A stretch of 64,000 nt of DNA from UBA5314 sp964635975 (GTDB taxonomy: Bacteria > Bacillota > Syntrophomonadia > Syntrophomonadales > Syntrophomonadaceae): positions 62,001-126,000 of the forward strand of contig CAZWPO010000001.1 in assembly GCA_964635975.1 (NCBI GenBank), read 5' to 3'. The notes beneath the pieces were generated by a model. It ran no database searches, was not told the origin of the DNA, and was given only the letters and a program-made list of their open reading frames with translations. The translations under genes and the position numbers were made by a program. Below, one piece after another: positions 1-7,722 of the stretch (positions are counted from its first letter, which is position 1; the number at the start of each line of letters is the position of its first letter).

Positions 1-317
1 TTTACTATACCGAAGCCCAGCTGCATGTCCATCAACTGGCCTGCCAACTGGATGCCGGAAAGAACCATGAATGCAACAAATCCTATCGTGTATCCCACCG
101 CTATTTCTAAAAACATAGCCCATAGAAAAAGCAGCGGAGTGGTGATCTCAGAGGGGAGATGGGCCGGTATAAAATAGGCCAGGGCTGCAGCCAGAACAAC
201 TATCATGAAGACTTTAAAGCGAACCGGAATCTGCCGGCTGCTGAAAATCGGGGCTACCATAAACATGCCGGATAAACGGGCAAATATTAACAGGAAAGGT
301 TCCAGGGCAAAGGGCAT
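1..317 (-). CDS. fliR: FliR, flagellar export gate protein (partial)
   Basis: N-terminal ~105 residues of FliR, an integral membrane component of the flagellar type III export gate with FliP and FliQ. The translation begins MPFALEPFLLIFARLSGMF and contains hydrophobic segments around residues 5-20, 38-55 and 62-85, followed by the typical GQLMDMQLGFG stretch. The ATG at 317 has a GGAAGG ribosome site upstream and lies 23 bp after fliQ. The C-terminal part lies beyond the left edge of the window, so this is an edge truncation and not a broken gene. Its place at the end of fliO-P-Q-R fits the family's standard order. Confidence 0.93.
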   Translation of the reverse strand, partial: MPFALEPFLLIFARLSGMFMVAPIFSSRQIPVRFKVFMIVVLAAALAYFIPAHLPSEITTPLLFLWAMFLEIAVGYTIGFVAFMVLSGIQLAGQLMDMQLGFGIV

Positions 318-340
318 AGTCTTTTTCCTTCCAGAATGAT

Positions 341-616
341 TCAATTCAAGTTGATTAAGCTTGGTATTGAACTAATTAAACTCTGAGTATATTCAGTTAA
401 AACATTTAGCATCCAGGGGCCAAATATAACTATGACTAAAAAAACGACTATGATTTTGGGCACGTAAGCTAAAGTCATTTCCTGAAGCTGCGTCGTAGCT
501 TGCAGAATGCTTATTAGAAGTCCGGTAAGCAGTGCGGCTCCGAGTATTGGAGCCGATATCAGCAAAACCGTCATTATTGCCTGATAACTAATTCCAAGTA
601 TCGCATCTTGAAACAT
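341..616 (-). CDS. fliQ: FliQ, flagellar export gate protein
   Basis: 91-residue membrane protein with two long hydrophobic helices (about residues 15-38 and 52-72), the usual size and hairpin topology for FliQ. FliQ is part of the FliPQR export gate that passes rod, hook and filament subunits across the cytoplasmic membrane. The helix-breaking stretch with TGLLISILQATTQLQEMTL is characteristic of the family. It sits 14 bp after fliP and 23 bp before fliR in the same orientation, so co-translation is likely. Confidence 0.95.
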   Translation of the reverse strand: MFQDAILGISYQAIMTVLLISAPILGAALLTGLLISILQATTQLQEMTLAYVPKIIVVFLVIVIFGPWMLNVLTEYTQSLISSIPSLINLN

Positions 617-630
617 CTAGCTTCCCCCTG

Positions 631-1407
631 TCACTTGAAGCTGAGCATTAGTGATTGAACCACCAGATTCCACCCATCGACCAGCACAAAGAGTAATATC
701 TTAAAGGGTAGAGAAATCATCATAGGCGGAAGCATCATCATCCCCATGGACATCAATGCGCTCGCAACAACCATGTCAATGATCAAGAAGGGGATGAAAA
801 GGATAAAACCGATCTGAAAAGCGGTTTTTAATTCGCTGATAATAAAGGAAGGAATAAGCACATAGTTAGGTATATCTTCATAATTGCGAGGCCTCTCTAA
901 ATTCGACATTTTTACAAATAGAGCAAGATCTTTTTCCCTGGTTTGCTTAAACATAAAAGCCCGTAGAGGCTGCATTCCCTGTTGAAAAGCAGTCTCATTG
1001 CTTATTTCACCTTTCAGATAAGGCTGCAGGGCTTTGGTATTGACCTCGTTAAAGGTAGGAGCCATTATGAAAAAAGTAAGAAATAATGCCAATCCTATTA
1101 AAACTTGGTTGGGGGGCATTTGCTGGGTTGCCAGCGAACTGCGCAGGAAACTCAGAACCACCACAATCCGGGTGAAGGATGTCATGGTAATCACTAAAGC
1201 CGGAGCCAGTGTCAATAATGTTAGAACAATTATAAGTTGCAGCACCCCTGCGCCCCCCTGTGCCTGCTCTCCACCTATCTGCAGGTTCACATCGGGAAGC
1301 TGGAGGGGCTCAGCAATTGCTGGAGAGGCCGTTAACAAAACCAGTAATAAAGCAAACAGCAATACAACTACATTCTTTCTGAGTTTATGCATGTTCTTTA
1401 TCTGCAT
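631..1407 (-). CDS. fliP: FliP, flagellar export gate protein
   Basis: 258 residues, normal length for FliP, the core pore-forming subunit of the flagellar type III export gate. An N-terminal signal-like hydrophobic segment (about residues 12-32) is followed by a conserved block with TSFTRIVVVLSFLRSSLA near residue 75 and PPNQVLIGLALFLTFF, then C-terminal membrane helices with MSMGMMMLPPMMISLPFK. The chosen ATG follows a GGGAGG site. Its first 23 bases overlap the end of fliO, which suggests translational coupling. Confidence 0.96.
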   Translation of the reverse strand: MQIKNMHKLRKNVVVLLFALLLVLLTASPAIAEPLQLPDVNLQIGGEQAQGGAGVLQLIIVLTLLTLAPALVITMTSFTRIVVVLSFLRSSLATQQMPPNQVLIGLALFLTFFIMAPTFNEVNTKALQPYLKGEISNETAFQQGMQPLRAFMFKQTREKDLALFVKMSNLERPRNYEDIPNYVLIPSFIISELKTAFQIGFILFIPFLIIDMVVASALMSMGMMMLPPMMISLPFKILLFVLVDGWNLVVQSLMLSFK

Positions 1408-2038
1408 TGCTCCTCCCTTTACCTTGAGATACTCCTTGTTCGGGCAACGAAATACTCTTCATCCTTCTAACCTGCTCTTCCATGAGCTGGTGAAATCCTT
1501 CCTTTTGGGTTTGCTGTCCGGTTCGGGAACGTAACCAGTCTAGTACTGCTTTTTTTACTGGATTAATATTTTCAATATCCTGATCCTGACTCAGGGGCAT
1601 TTGACTAATTTCTTTAAGCACTTGAGGATTATCAACTTCGAAGAGGCAGGATATATTGTGATCAGTTACTCCCAGAGCATAGAGCTTTTGCCCAACCTCA
1701 CATAACACTATGCCCCGGTTCTGACCCAACATCACTTCATCGACAACATGCAACCAGTTACCCTGCAGGCGTTTTTTGACCTGGCCGCTGAAAAAGCGAA
1801 TAATTGACCAGGCAGCAACCACAATCAAGGCCAGAACAAAGAGCATTTTAACAGTTTCCCACCACAGGCTGGGAGCTTTGACCTCTGTTGAAGCCTCTTT
1901 GTCAAGCTCCTGGTTCAATGAAGATATATCCGTAGTATCAACTGCTTGCGCCGTCATGGCCATACATTGGATTATTAAGAGGGCCAGTAGCACAACGAAA
2001 GAGTATTTCCTTGCCCACCCAAACATTATTAGAAACAC
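1385..2038 (-). CDS. fliO: FliO-like flagellar biosynthesis protein
   Basis: 217 residues. An N-terminal hydrophobic segment (about 10-32) may be a signal peptide. A second membrane helix (about 66-86, MLFVLALIVVAAWSIIRFF) is followed by the conserved cytoplasmic FliO domain with LHVVDEVMLGQNRGIVLCEV. A charged, low-conservation tail ends the protein. FliO is a scaffold that helps assemble the FliPQR gate. It overlaps the fliP start by 23 bases. FliO is poorly conserved in sequence, so the call rests on domain pattern plus position between cheY and fliP. Confidence 0.87.
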   Translation of the reverse strand: MFLIMFGWARKYSFVVLLALLIIQCMAMTAQAVDTTDISSLNQELDKEASTEVKAPSLWWETVKMLFVLALIVVAAWSIIRFFSGQVKKRLQGNWLHVVDEVMLGQNRGIVLCEVGQKLYALGVTDHNISCLFEVDNPQVLKEISQMPLSQDQDIENINPVKKAVLDWLRSRTGQQTQKEGFHQLMEEQVRRMKSISLPEQGVSQGKGRSNADKEHA

Positions 2039-2052
2039 ATCCTAACCAGTAT

Positions 2053-2415
2053 TTAAGCTAAAGCCTTGCTGACTGCTTCCAGCACTCTTTCCGGTTGAAA
2101 AGGTTTCACGATGAAATCCTTAGCCCCTGCTTGAATGGCATCGATAACCATGGCCTGCTGCCCCATTGCACTGCACATAATTATTCTGGCGCTTGCATCT
2201 ATGGCCTTGATTTCGCGTACCGCTGTTATGCCATCCATTTCCGGCATAGTGATATCCATGGTGACAAGATCGGGCCGCAAATCCTTAAACCTTTCTACAG
2301 CCGTAGCCCCGTTTTCTGCTTCTCCTACGACCTCATACCCATTTTTGGTAAGGATGTCTTTGATCATCATCCTCATGAAAGCCGCATCGTCAACTACAAG
2401 CACCGTCTTACCCAT
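2053..2415 (-). CDS. cheY: CheY-like response regulator
   Basis: 120-residue single receiver domain with no output domain. The acidic pair VVDDAAF lies near residues 7-13, the phospho-acceptor aspartate is in LVTMDITMPEMDG (about residue 54), the conserved Ser/Thr is in IIMCSAMG, and the lysine is in FIVKPF (about residue 104). When phosphorylated, CheY binds the flagellar switch and changes rotation. The neighbours are exactly that switch: fliM and fliY lie immediately upstream, as in other Firmicutes. The ATG is preceded by a strong GAAGGAGG site. No cheA, cheB or cheW is visible in the window. Confidence 0.94.
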   Translation of the reverse strand: MGKTVLVVDDAAFMRMMIKDILTKNGYEVVGEAENGATAVERFKDLRPDLVTMDITMPEMDGITAVREIKAIDASARIIMCSAMGQQAMVIDAIQAGAKDFIVKPFQPERVLEAVSKALA

Positions 2416-2434
2416 GTTCTACCTCCTTCAAGCA

Positions 2435-3610
2435 TTATTGTAATCTGCTCACCCTGTCCATCGGGCTTATAATCGCATTAATTCTAATTCCATAATTTTC
2501 GTCGATTACTACAACTTCTCCCTTGGCGATAAGCTTGCCATTTACCAGTAGATCGACCGGTTCACCAGCCAGTTTATCCAACTGGATTATAGATCCTTGC
2601 TGAAGTTCCAGGATTTCTTTTATGGTCTTGCGTGTTTTACCCAGTTCAACGGTTACATCTAAAGGTACATCCATTATCAAGCCGATGTTCTGAGGTGTAC
2701 TGGGCACCGAATGATCCTTGATAGGCGCAAACTGCACCGGTTGAACCGCAAACTGCTGGTCTCTGCGTATCGGTGAAGGATCAGGCGCCACTACCGGGCT
2801 GCTCCAGAACTCCTGAGCGGGGGGGCCCACTGGCGGAGTCTGTGGTGCCGCCGCTTGAGGTGTCGGTTCGGGTTGGGTATCGTCCATGACCGGTGAAGTT
2901 GTTCCCTCAAAAATACTTTCCAAGTCCACTTCCGGTTCACTTCCTCCCATAGCCATGCTGATCATGTCACGAACGGCTTCCATGGGTATGATCTGCATGA
3001 GCTCACTATTAATAAGACCTTCGATCTCCATCTTAAACTTGATACAGACGATATCCGAATGGTCACTGGGTATTTTGAGTATCTCCTGGGCCAGTTCCAC
3101 CAGCAACACATTCGGTGGAGTAATATCTATTCTCTGGTTAAACATCGAACTCAGGCTGGTGGTCGCCGAACCCACCATCTGGTTCATGGCCTCGCCAACC
3201 GCGCTCAGCATGATGTCTTCCAGGGCAATACCTGATGTATTGGTTCCGTCCCCACCCATCATGAGATCGGCTATAATGGCTGCATCTGACTCTTTAATAA
3301 CCAGGACATTGGCACCGGTCAGGCCATAGCTGTACTCAACCTCAACAACCACATAAGGCAACGGGTACTGCTGGCCAAAAGCATCGCGGTCTATAACCTC
3401 GACATCAGGAGTCGTTATTGATACTTTTTTCCTCAAGAGAGTGGAAAGGGTCGTTGCCGCGGTGCCCATACATATATTGCCTATCTCACCCAGCGTGTCC
3501 CTTTCAAAATCGTTTAGCTGGGACGCAGATGACACCGAATTGCTTTCCGAGGGGCTGTCTCCCCTCAAAAGGGCATCAATTTCATCCTGCGAGAGAATCC
3601 CGTCATTCAT
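2435..3610 (-). CDS. fliY: FliY, flagellar switch protein with CheC-type phosphatase domain
   Basis: 391 residues. The N-terminus carries the CheY-binding type motif LSQDEIDALL. A CheC-like domain follows with two D/S-x3-E-x2-N phosphatase motifs, DTLGEIGN (about residue 38) and SAVGEAMN (about 137). A Pro/Gln-rich linker (about 240-310) leads to a C-terminal FliN/SpoA domain (about 315-385) that forms the C-ring. FliY dephosphorylates CheY-P at the switch. The start overlaps the end of fliM by 8 bases. Both catalytic motifs appear intact, so phosphatase activity is expected. Confidence 0.95.
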   Translation of the reverse strand: MNDGILSQDEIDALLRGDSPSESNSVSSASQLNDFERDTLGEIGNICMGTAATTLSTLLRKKVSITTPDVEVIDRDAFGQQYPLPYVVVEVEYSYGLTGANVLVIKESDAAIIADLMMGGDGTNTSGIALEDIMLSAVGEAMNQMVGSATTSLSSMFNQRIDITPPNVLLVELAQEILKIPSDHSDIVCIKFKMEIEGLINSELMQIIPMEAVRDMISMAMGGSEPEVDLESIFEGTTSPVMDDTQPEPTPQAAAPQTPPVGPPAQEFWSSPVVAPDPSPIRRDQQFAVQPVQFAPIKDHSVPSTPQNIGLIMDVPLDVTVELGKTRKTIKEILELQQGSIIQLDKLAGEPVDLLVNGKLIAKGEVVVIDENYGIRINAIISPMDRVSRLQ

Positions 3611-4595
3611 CTATATTGCCCTCCTTAACTATCTCTGATATTAGGATGGATACCCGGTTTTCGTGAGTACCAGGCTTGCCAAGATATTTTCTCGTATTGC
3701 CTATCACCACGTCGAGATCACTGTGAATGTTCTTTTCCAGGATTACTACATCACCCACATTGAGTTCCAGCAGGTCTCCAACGGTCAGAGTCGTATTACC
3801 CAGAACTACCTTTATGGGGACCTTTGCGTTCTCCAGGCGGGACTGGATTATACTCATATTTTCCGGGGTGGGCTTTTTGTGGGTAGAAGAATAGTAATAA
3901 TGAACACTCAACTTATCCAATATGGGCTCAAGAACCAGGAAGGGAATACACATATTAATCATGCCCATGATGTCACCCATCTTGGTTTCCATGGATACTA
4001 TCATCATCACTTCGGATGGCGAAACTAACTGGGTGAACTGAGGGTTGCTTTCTACTCGCTCTAACTGGGGTTCCATCTCAATAATGCTGCCCCATGGCTC
4101 CTGGAGATAAGATAGCATGCGCTGGCTCAGTTTTTCCATCACCGTCAGCTCTATCTCGGTTAATGCCCGTAGTTTGGAAAGTGTATAGCCCGGTCCTCCT
4201 AACAAGCGGTCCAAAAACGCGAATCCAAGTTTAGGATTTATTTCCATGATTCCACTGCCCTCCAGCGGGAAGAGGGAGAATATGTTTAAAATAGTTGGAT
4301 TTGGTATAGAGCGAATAAACTCTTCATAGGTCAATTGCTCTACTGACAGGATTTCCACCTGGACCACCGCCCTTAATTGAGCCGAAAGAAAAGTCCCCAG
4401 AGAACGAGCATAGGTTTCGTAGATCACCTGCAGGGTGTGCAGTTGGTCCTTGGAAAACTTGTTGGGCCGCCGGAAATCGTATACCTTAATTTTCTTTTTC
4501 TTGTCTTCCTGCTTTAGCTCATCGGCATCCACAGACCCGCTGTTTAAAGCCTGGAGTAAAGCATCGATCTCAGTTTGGGATAAAACGTCCGCCAT
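3603..4595 (-). CDS. fliM: FliM, flagellar motor switch protein
   Basis: 330 residues, family-typical length. The N-terminal LSQTEIDALLQAL segment is the CheY-P docking peptide. The middle CheC-like domain contains IPNPTILNIFSLFPLEGSG and LDRLLGGPG, and the C-terminal SpoA/FliN domain occupies about residues 250-320. FliM links FliG to FliY in the C-ring and receives the chemotaxis signal. It is co-directional with fliL upstream and overlaps fliY by 8 bases. Confidence 0.97.
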   Translation of the reverse strand: MADVLSQTEIDALLQALNSGSVDADELKQEDKKKKIKVYDFRRPNKFSKDQLHTLQVIYETYARSLGTFLSAQLRAVVQVEILSVEQLTYEEFIRSIPNPTILNIFSLFPLEGSGIMEINPKLGFAFLDRLLGGPGYTLSKLRALTEIELTVMEKLSQRMLSYLQEPWGSIIEMEPQLERVESNPQFTQLVSPSEVMMIVSMETKMGDIMGMINMCIPFLVLEPILDKLSVHYYYSSTHKKPTPENMSIIQSRLENAKVPIKVVLGNTTLTVGDLLELNVGDVVILEKNIHSDLDVVIGNTRKYLGKPGTHENRVSILISEIVKEGNIDE

Positions 4596-4614
4596 TCTAA
4601 CCCTCCCATAATTG

Positions 4615-5097
4615 CTACTGGATTATGATATCCTCGAAATATACGCTCTGAATCAGATCTTTGCCCAGTTTGGCATTTACCTCTTTCTTTATTTCTTCCT
4701 TCAAGTTATTGCGATTGTTATGATCAAAGTCAGCTACACTTTTGGAAGAAATCAAACCCAGGATGGTGTCCCTTATAACCGGTTTATATTTGGTGGCTTC
4801 TTCAGTAGCCTTTTTATCAGTGCTGGACAGGGCTATGGTTACTTTTACCTTCATAAACCTAGGGCCGCTAACATCATTGATGTTGGTCGTGAACTCACCG
4901 ACCTCAAATGGCGTCCCCAGGGTGCTTTCTGCAGAAGTATTGCTTGTGTCCGGCGGCAGTAAAGGAGAAATAGTGTTGCGCAGCACGAAATACGAAGCGC
5001 CTAAGGCGATGCAGAAAATCACCACTCCTATAGCAACGATTTTAATAAAATCTGATTTGGATCCTTTTTCAACTACATTTTTTTCTTCTTCGGCCAT
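4615..5097 (-). CDS. fliL: FliL, flagellar basal-body associated protein
   Basis: About 160 residues: a short charged cytoplasmic N-terminus, one membrane helix (about residues 18-38, IVAIGVVIFCIALGASYFVL) and an extracytoplasmic FliL domain ending in a typical VYFEDIIIQ tail. FliL surrounds and supports the stator units at the basal body. A GTG at 5109 could also start the frame. The ATG at 5097 (MAEEEKNVV) was chosen because GGAGGG lies directly upstream, although the spacing is short (4 nt). Confidence 0.92.
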   Translation of the reverse strand: MAEEEKNVVEKGSKSDFIKIVAIGVVIFCIALGASYFVLRNTISPLLPPDTSNTSAESTLGTPFEVGEFTTNINDVSGPRFMKVKVTIALSSTDKKATEEATKYKPVIRDTILGLISSKSVADFDHNNRNNLKEEIKKEVNAKLGKDLIQSVYFEDIIIQ

Positions 5098-5117
5098 ATG
5101 ACCCTCCACAACCCTTC

Positions 5118-5312
5118 TTACGGTTTTAGGTGGTTCCAGTATTTTTTCCTAAATCTTATTATATCGGCAAATATCCTTTTAGTGGACTCTTTTACAACAA
5201 ATTTCTTTCCAGTAGTCAAGGTTATTACTGTATCAGGAGTCTCTTCGATCAATTCGATCAGATCTACATTTATTGCGATCCTTTCGCCATTTAATCTAGT
5301 CAGGTAAATCAT
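5118..5312 (-). CDS. flbD: FlbD/SwrD family flagellar protein
   Basis: 64-residue soluble protein beginning MIYLTRLNGERIAINVDLI, the hallmark of the FlbD family (SwrD/YlzI of Bacillus, which supports motor power for swarming). The ATG has an AGGTGG site. It stands between flgE and fliL, its usual position in Firmicute fla/che operons. The C-terminus is basic (FRKKYWNHLKP). Confidence 0.9.
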   Translation of the reverse strand: MIYLTRLNGERIAINVDLIELIEETPDTVITLTTGKKFVVKESTKRIFADIIRFRKKYWNHLKP

Positions 5313-5333
5313 ACGCCCACCTCAATAGCCTTC

Positions 5334-5356
5334 CCCCCGGGGCATAGCCCCGGGGG
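5334..5356 (-). repeat. GC-only hairpin between flgE and flbD
   Basis: Perfect 10-bp inverted repeat CCCCCGGGGC / GCCCCGGGGG with a 3-nt loop, located between the flgE stop and the flbD start. Neither strand shows a U-run after the stem, so it is not a classical terminator. It could act as an mRNA processing or 3'-end protecting structure, giving hook-protein mRNA a different stability from the downstream genes. The structure is visible; the role is inferred. Confidence 0.6.
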
Positions 5357-5366
5357 ACAAATCCGA

Positions 5367-6707
5367 TTAGCTTCGTTTCAGATTGACCAGTTCCTCAAGC
5401 ATCGAATCTGATGTGGTTATAACTCGAGAGTTGGCCTGAAAACCACGCTGAGTGGTTATCATATCCGTGAACTCTTCTGATAAATCGACATTAGAGTTTT
5501 CTAGACTGCTTGGCATAATGGTTCCCAGACCCGAACTGCCAGGTGTACCGATTTGCGCATCACCTGAATTTACCGAGGACAGGAAGGTGTTGCTGCCTGC
5601 CTGGATCAGGCCGGAAGGATTCTGGAACTGCGCCAGAGCCACCTGGACCAGGTTCTTGGTGGTGCCATTGTCATAAGTTCCTCTGATGATTCCATCAGTC
5701 CCAACACTGATATTAGTCAGGGCTCCTGATGTATAGCCGTCCTGGGTGATATTGTAATCACTTTCAGCGCTGTACTGGGTGATCCCGGTCAAGTCAAAAG
5801 TTATAGCCTGGGCCGGGTCTGCTCCAACAGCGGAATTATCCAATATAAAAGATAGGCTGGTGGTTCCGGCAGTATCTAGATTACCGTCAGTATCGAAAGT
5901 GATGTCCTCATACCTCAGAGTATCTGCACTGACCGTATCGCCCGCAGTCGCGATAGCAGTAGTACCAGCAAAAGTCGGATCCAGGGATACATCGCAGGAC
6001 CAGGTTATATTCCCGGAGCCATCGTCCACCTTCAGGAAGCGGTAGTAGATATTGGTCTTATTCCCCAGGGAGTCATAATACTCTTTCTGCATGGTGTAGT
6101 AGGTGCCTTCTGCCGGTGCGTCGGTCGTAGCCCATCCTCCGCCTACATCATTGGCAGTGGTTTCCGAATTCAGGTTGGCAGAAACAAAATCAACGGTGGT
6201 TGTTGCATAAGGCGCAGTTGACTGAAAATCAGAAATGTCAATGTTTCTCATATTGGATACTGCGGTATTAAGTGTACCTTCCGCATCGGCCACCCAGCCC
6301 ATAACCAGGAAGCCGTCTGAATTGACCAGGTTTCCATCCGTATCAAATGTGAAATTGCCGGCACGGCTGTAGCAGGTCTGTCCTTTGGAATCCTGCAGTA
6401 TGAAATATCCGTCTCCGTCGATGGCCATATCAGTTACACTGCTGCTGGAATGAGCCGCCGATGCCGTGTGTATCTGCTGAACGGCTGCAACTTTGGCGCC
6501 CAGCCCAATCCCCATAGGATTGGTTCCGCCTGTGTTGTCGGTAGGAGCAGATGCTCCGCGCATGGCCTGGTATAAAGTGTCGGCGAACACTACCCGGCTC
6601 TTCTTGAAACCGGTGGTGTTGACATTGGCAATATTATTGCCTATTACATCCATAGCCGTCTGCATGGCCTTTAAACCGCTGACGGCTGATGACATAGAAC
6701 GCATCAT
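5367..6707 (-). CDS. flgE: FlgE, flagellar hook protein
   Basis: 446 residues. The N-terminal rod/hook motif MMRSMSSAVSGLKAMQTAMD plus GNNIANVNTTGFKKSR identifies the flagellar rod/hook/filament axial family. The centre is Thr/Ser/Gly/Asp-rich as expected for exposed hook domains. The C-terminus has the matching coiled segment SNVDLSEEFTDMITTQRGFQANSRVITTSD. FlgE polymerises under the FlgD cap into the hook; fliK and flgD lie upstream in the same operon. The central domain is the part least likely to align with distant homologues. Confidence 0.95.
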   Translation of the reverse strand: MMRSMSSAVSGLKAMQTAMDVIGNNIANVNTTGFKKSRVVFADTLYQAMRGASAPTDNTGGTNPMGIGLGAKVAAVQQIHTASAAHSSSSVTDMAIDGDGYFILQDSKGQTCYSRAGNFTFDTDGNLVNSDGFLVMGWVADAEGTLNTAVSNMRNIDISDFQSTAPYATTTVDFVSANLNSETTANDVGGGWATTDAPAEGTYYTMQKEYYDSLGNKTNIYYRFLKVDDGSGNITWSCDVSLDPTFAGTTAIATAGDTVSADTLRYEDITFDTDGNLDTAGTTSLSFILDNSAVGADPAQAITFDLTGITQYSAESDYNITQDGYTSGALTNISVGTDGIIRGTYDNGTTKNLVQVALAQFQNPSGLIQAGSNTFLSSVNSGDAQIGTPGSSGLGTIMPSSLENSNVDLSEEFTDMITTQRGFQANSRVITTSDSMLEELVNLKRS

Positions 6708-6785
6708 GTCCTATCAACCTCCTAAAGTTGTGCGGGATGCTTCTGTCGTTTTGCACCCCAGGGCCTCCTCTTTAGAGGTCCGGCC

Positions 6786-7169
6786 CTATACAATCACTGC
6801 ACTGTCTATGTTAGTGAATACATTGTCTTTAAGACTTGCTCCATCCATTGCCGTTACTACAGTGTTGTTCTTAACGCTCACTACCAGGGCGAGATCATTC
6901 ATGAGAATAAGAGAATCCCGGGATCCTTTTTCGCGAGCCTGCGAAACAGCCTGGTTAAGCCTGCTCAGGTCTTCAGCGCTCAATTGGATATTTCTTGACT
7001 GAAGGCGCTCCTGGGCATGGCGGGAAAAGCGCAAATCCCCGACCAGTTTCTGATCCAGGATATTTTGGAATTTGCTTGTTCCGGTCTTATACTCCTTGCC
7101 AACCGCTGTAGTTTTGCCCGGCGTGATTGGCTGCACCGGTTGTGTTGTGAATATAAGCCTGTTGTCCAT
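6786..7169 (-). CDS. Flagellar operon protein, TIGR02530 family
   Basis: 127 residues, recognised as the small flagellar-operon protein family that sits between flgD and flgE in many Firmicutes. Visible hallmarks are a central FSRHAQERLQSRNI segment, an LNQAVSQAREKGSRDSLILM helix and a C-terminal beta-rich ALVVSVKNNTVVTAMDG motif ending in FTNIDSAVIV. There is no signal peptide or membrane helix. The molecular role is not established as far as I know; position suggests involvement in hook assembly. A GGGCC...GGCCC inverted repeat lies in the 78-bp gap before flgE. Confidence 0.85.
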   Translation of the reverse strand: MDNRLIFTTQPVQPITPGKTTAVGKEYKTGTSKFQNILDQKLVGDLRFSRHAQERLQSRNIQLSAEDLSRLNQAVSQAREKGSRDSLILMNDLALVVSVKNNTVVTAMDGASLKDNVFTNIDSAVIV

Positions 7170-7186
7170 TCCGATTCACCACCCTG

Positions 7187-7711
7187 TTAAGCGGAGACTG
7201 TGCTCAACTCTGTCAGCTTTTCCAAAATATCGTTCAGAACATCAACTATTTCACTGTCTTCATTCTCCTGAGCGCCAACCGCTATTATACTTTCTTCGCT
7301 GACCTGGACGCCGTCAATCACATAATAAATAGACCCGCTGTTCATGACCACAGAATCGATATTGCCGGTCTGGGTTGTGCTGGAACTGTCCACATAACTC
7401 GCGGTTTTGCCTACGTTATTGACTGCCTGCTGAAAGTTGATGCTGCTTAAACTGCTGGATAGAGAATCTGAAAGAGAAGTTACCGTGGTGTTCAGATTTT
7501 GCATCTGCTCCAGAGCGCTGAAATTGGCCATCTGCGATATATATTCGGTGTTGTCCATCGGACTTAAAGGATCCTGGTAGCGCATTTCCGTGCACAACAG
7601 CTGCAAAAACGCATTTTTGTCCAGCGCCGAGCTGCTGCTAGTACTTGTGGAAGAACTGCTGGTTGAAGTTGTGCTCGAAGTTACTGTCCCGGTCGTGCTG
7701 TCTACATACAT
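7187..7711 (-). CDS. flgD: FlgD, hook cap / hook assembly scaffold
   Basis: 174 residues. After a Ser/Thr-rich N-terminus (about residues 5-28) comes the conserved FlgD block ALDKNAFLQLLCTEMRYQDP followed by LSPMDNTEYISQMANFSALEQM. The C-terminal part carries the small beta domain. FlgD caps the growing hook and is discarded when the hook is complete. The nearly pure Ser/Thr run is unusual for composition but sits in the export-signal region, which is normally disordered. Confidence 0.94.
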   Translation of the reverse strand: MYVDSTTGTVTSSTTSTSSSSTSTSSSSALDKNAFLQLLCTEMRYQDPLSPMDNTEYISQMANFSALEQMQNLNTTVTSLSDSLSSSLSSINFQQAVNNVGKTASYVDSSSTTQTGNIDSVVMNSGSIYYVIDGVQVSEESIIAVGAQENEDSEIVDVLNDILEKLTELSTVSA

Positions 7712-7722
7712 GCTTTCACCCC

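Noticed and set aside
1034..1534. 166-codon plus-strand ORF over fliP and fliO
   Set aside because: It lies antisense to two conserved flagellar genes and shows the Ser/Thr/Arg-rich composition of a shadow frame.
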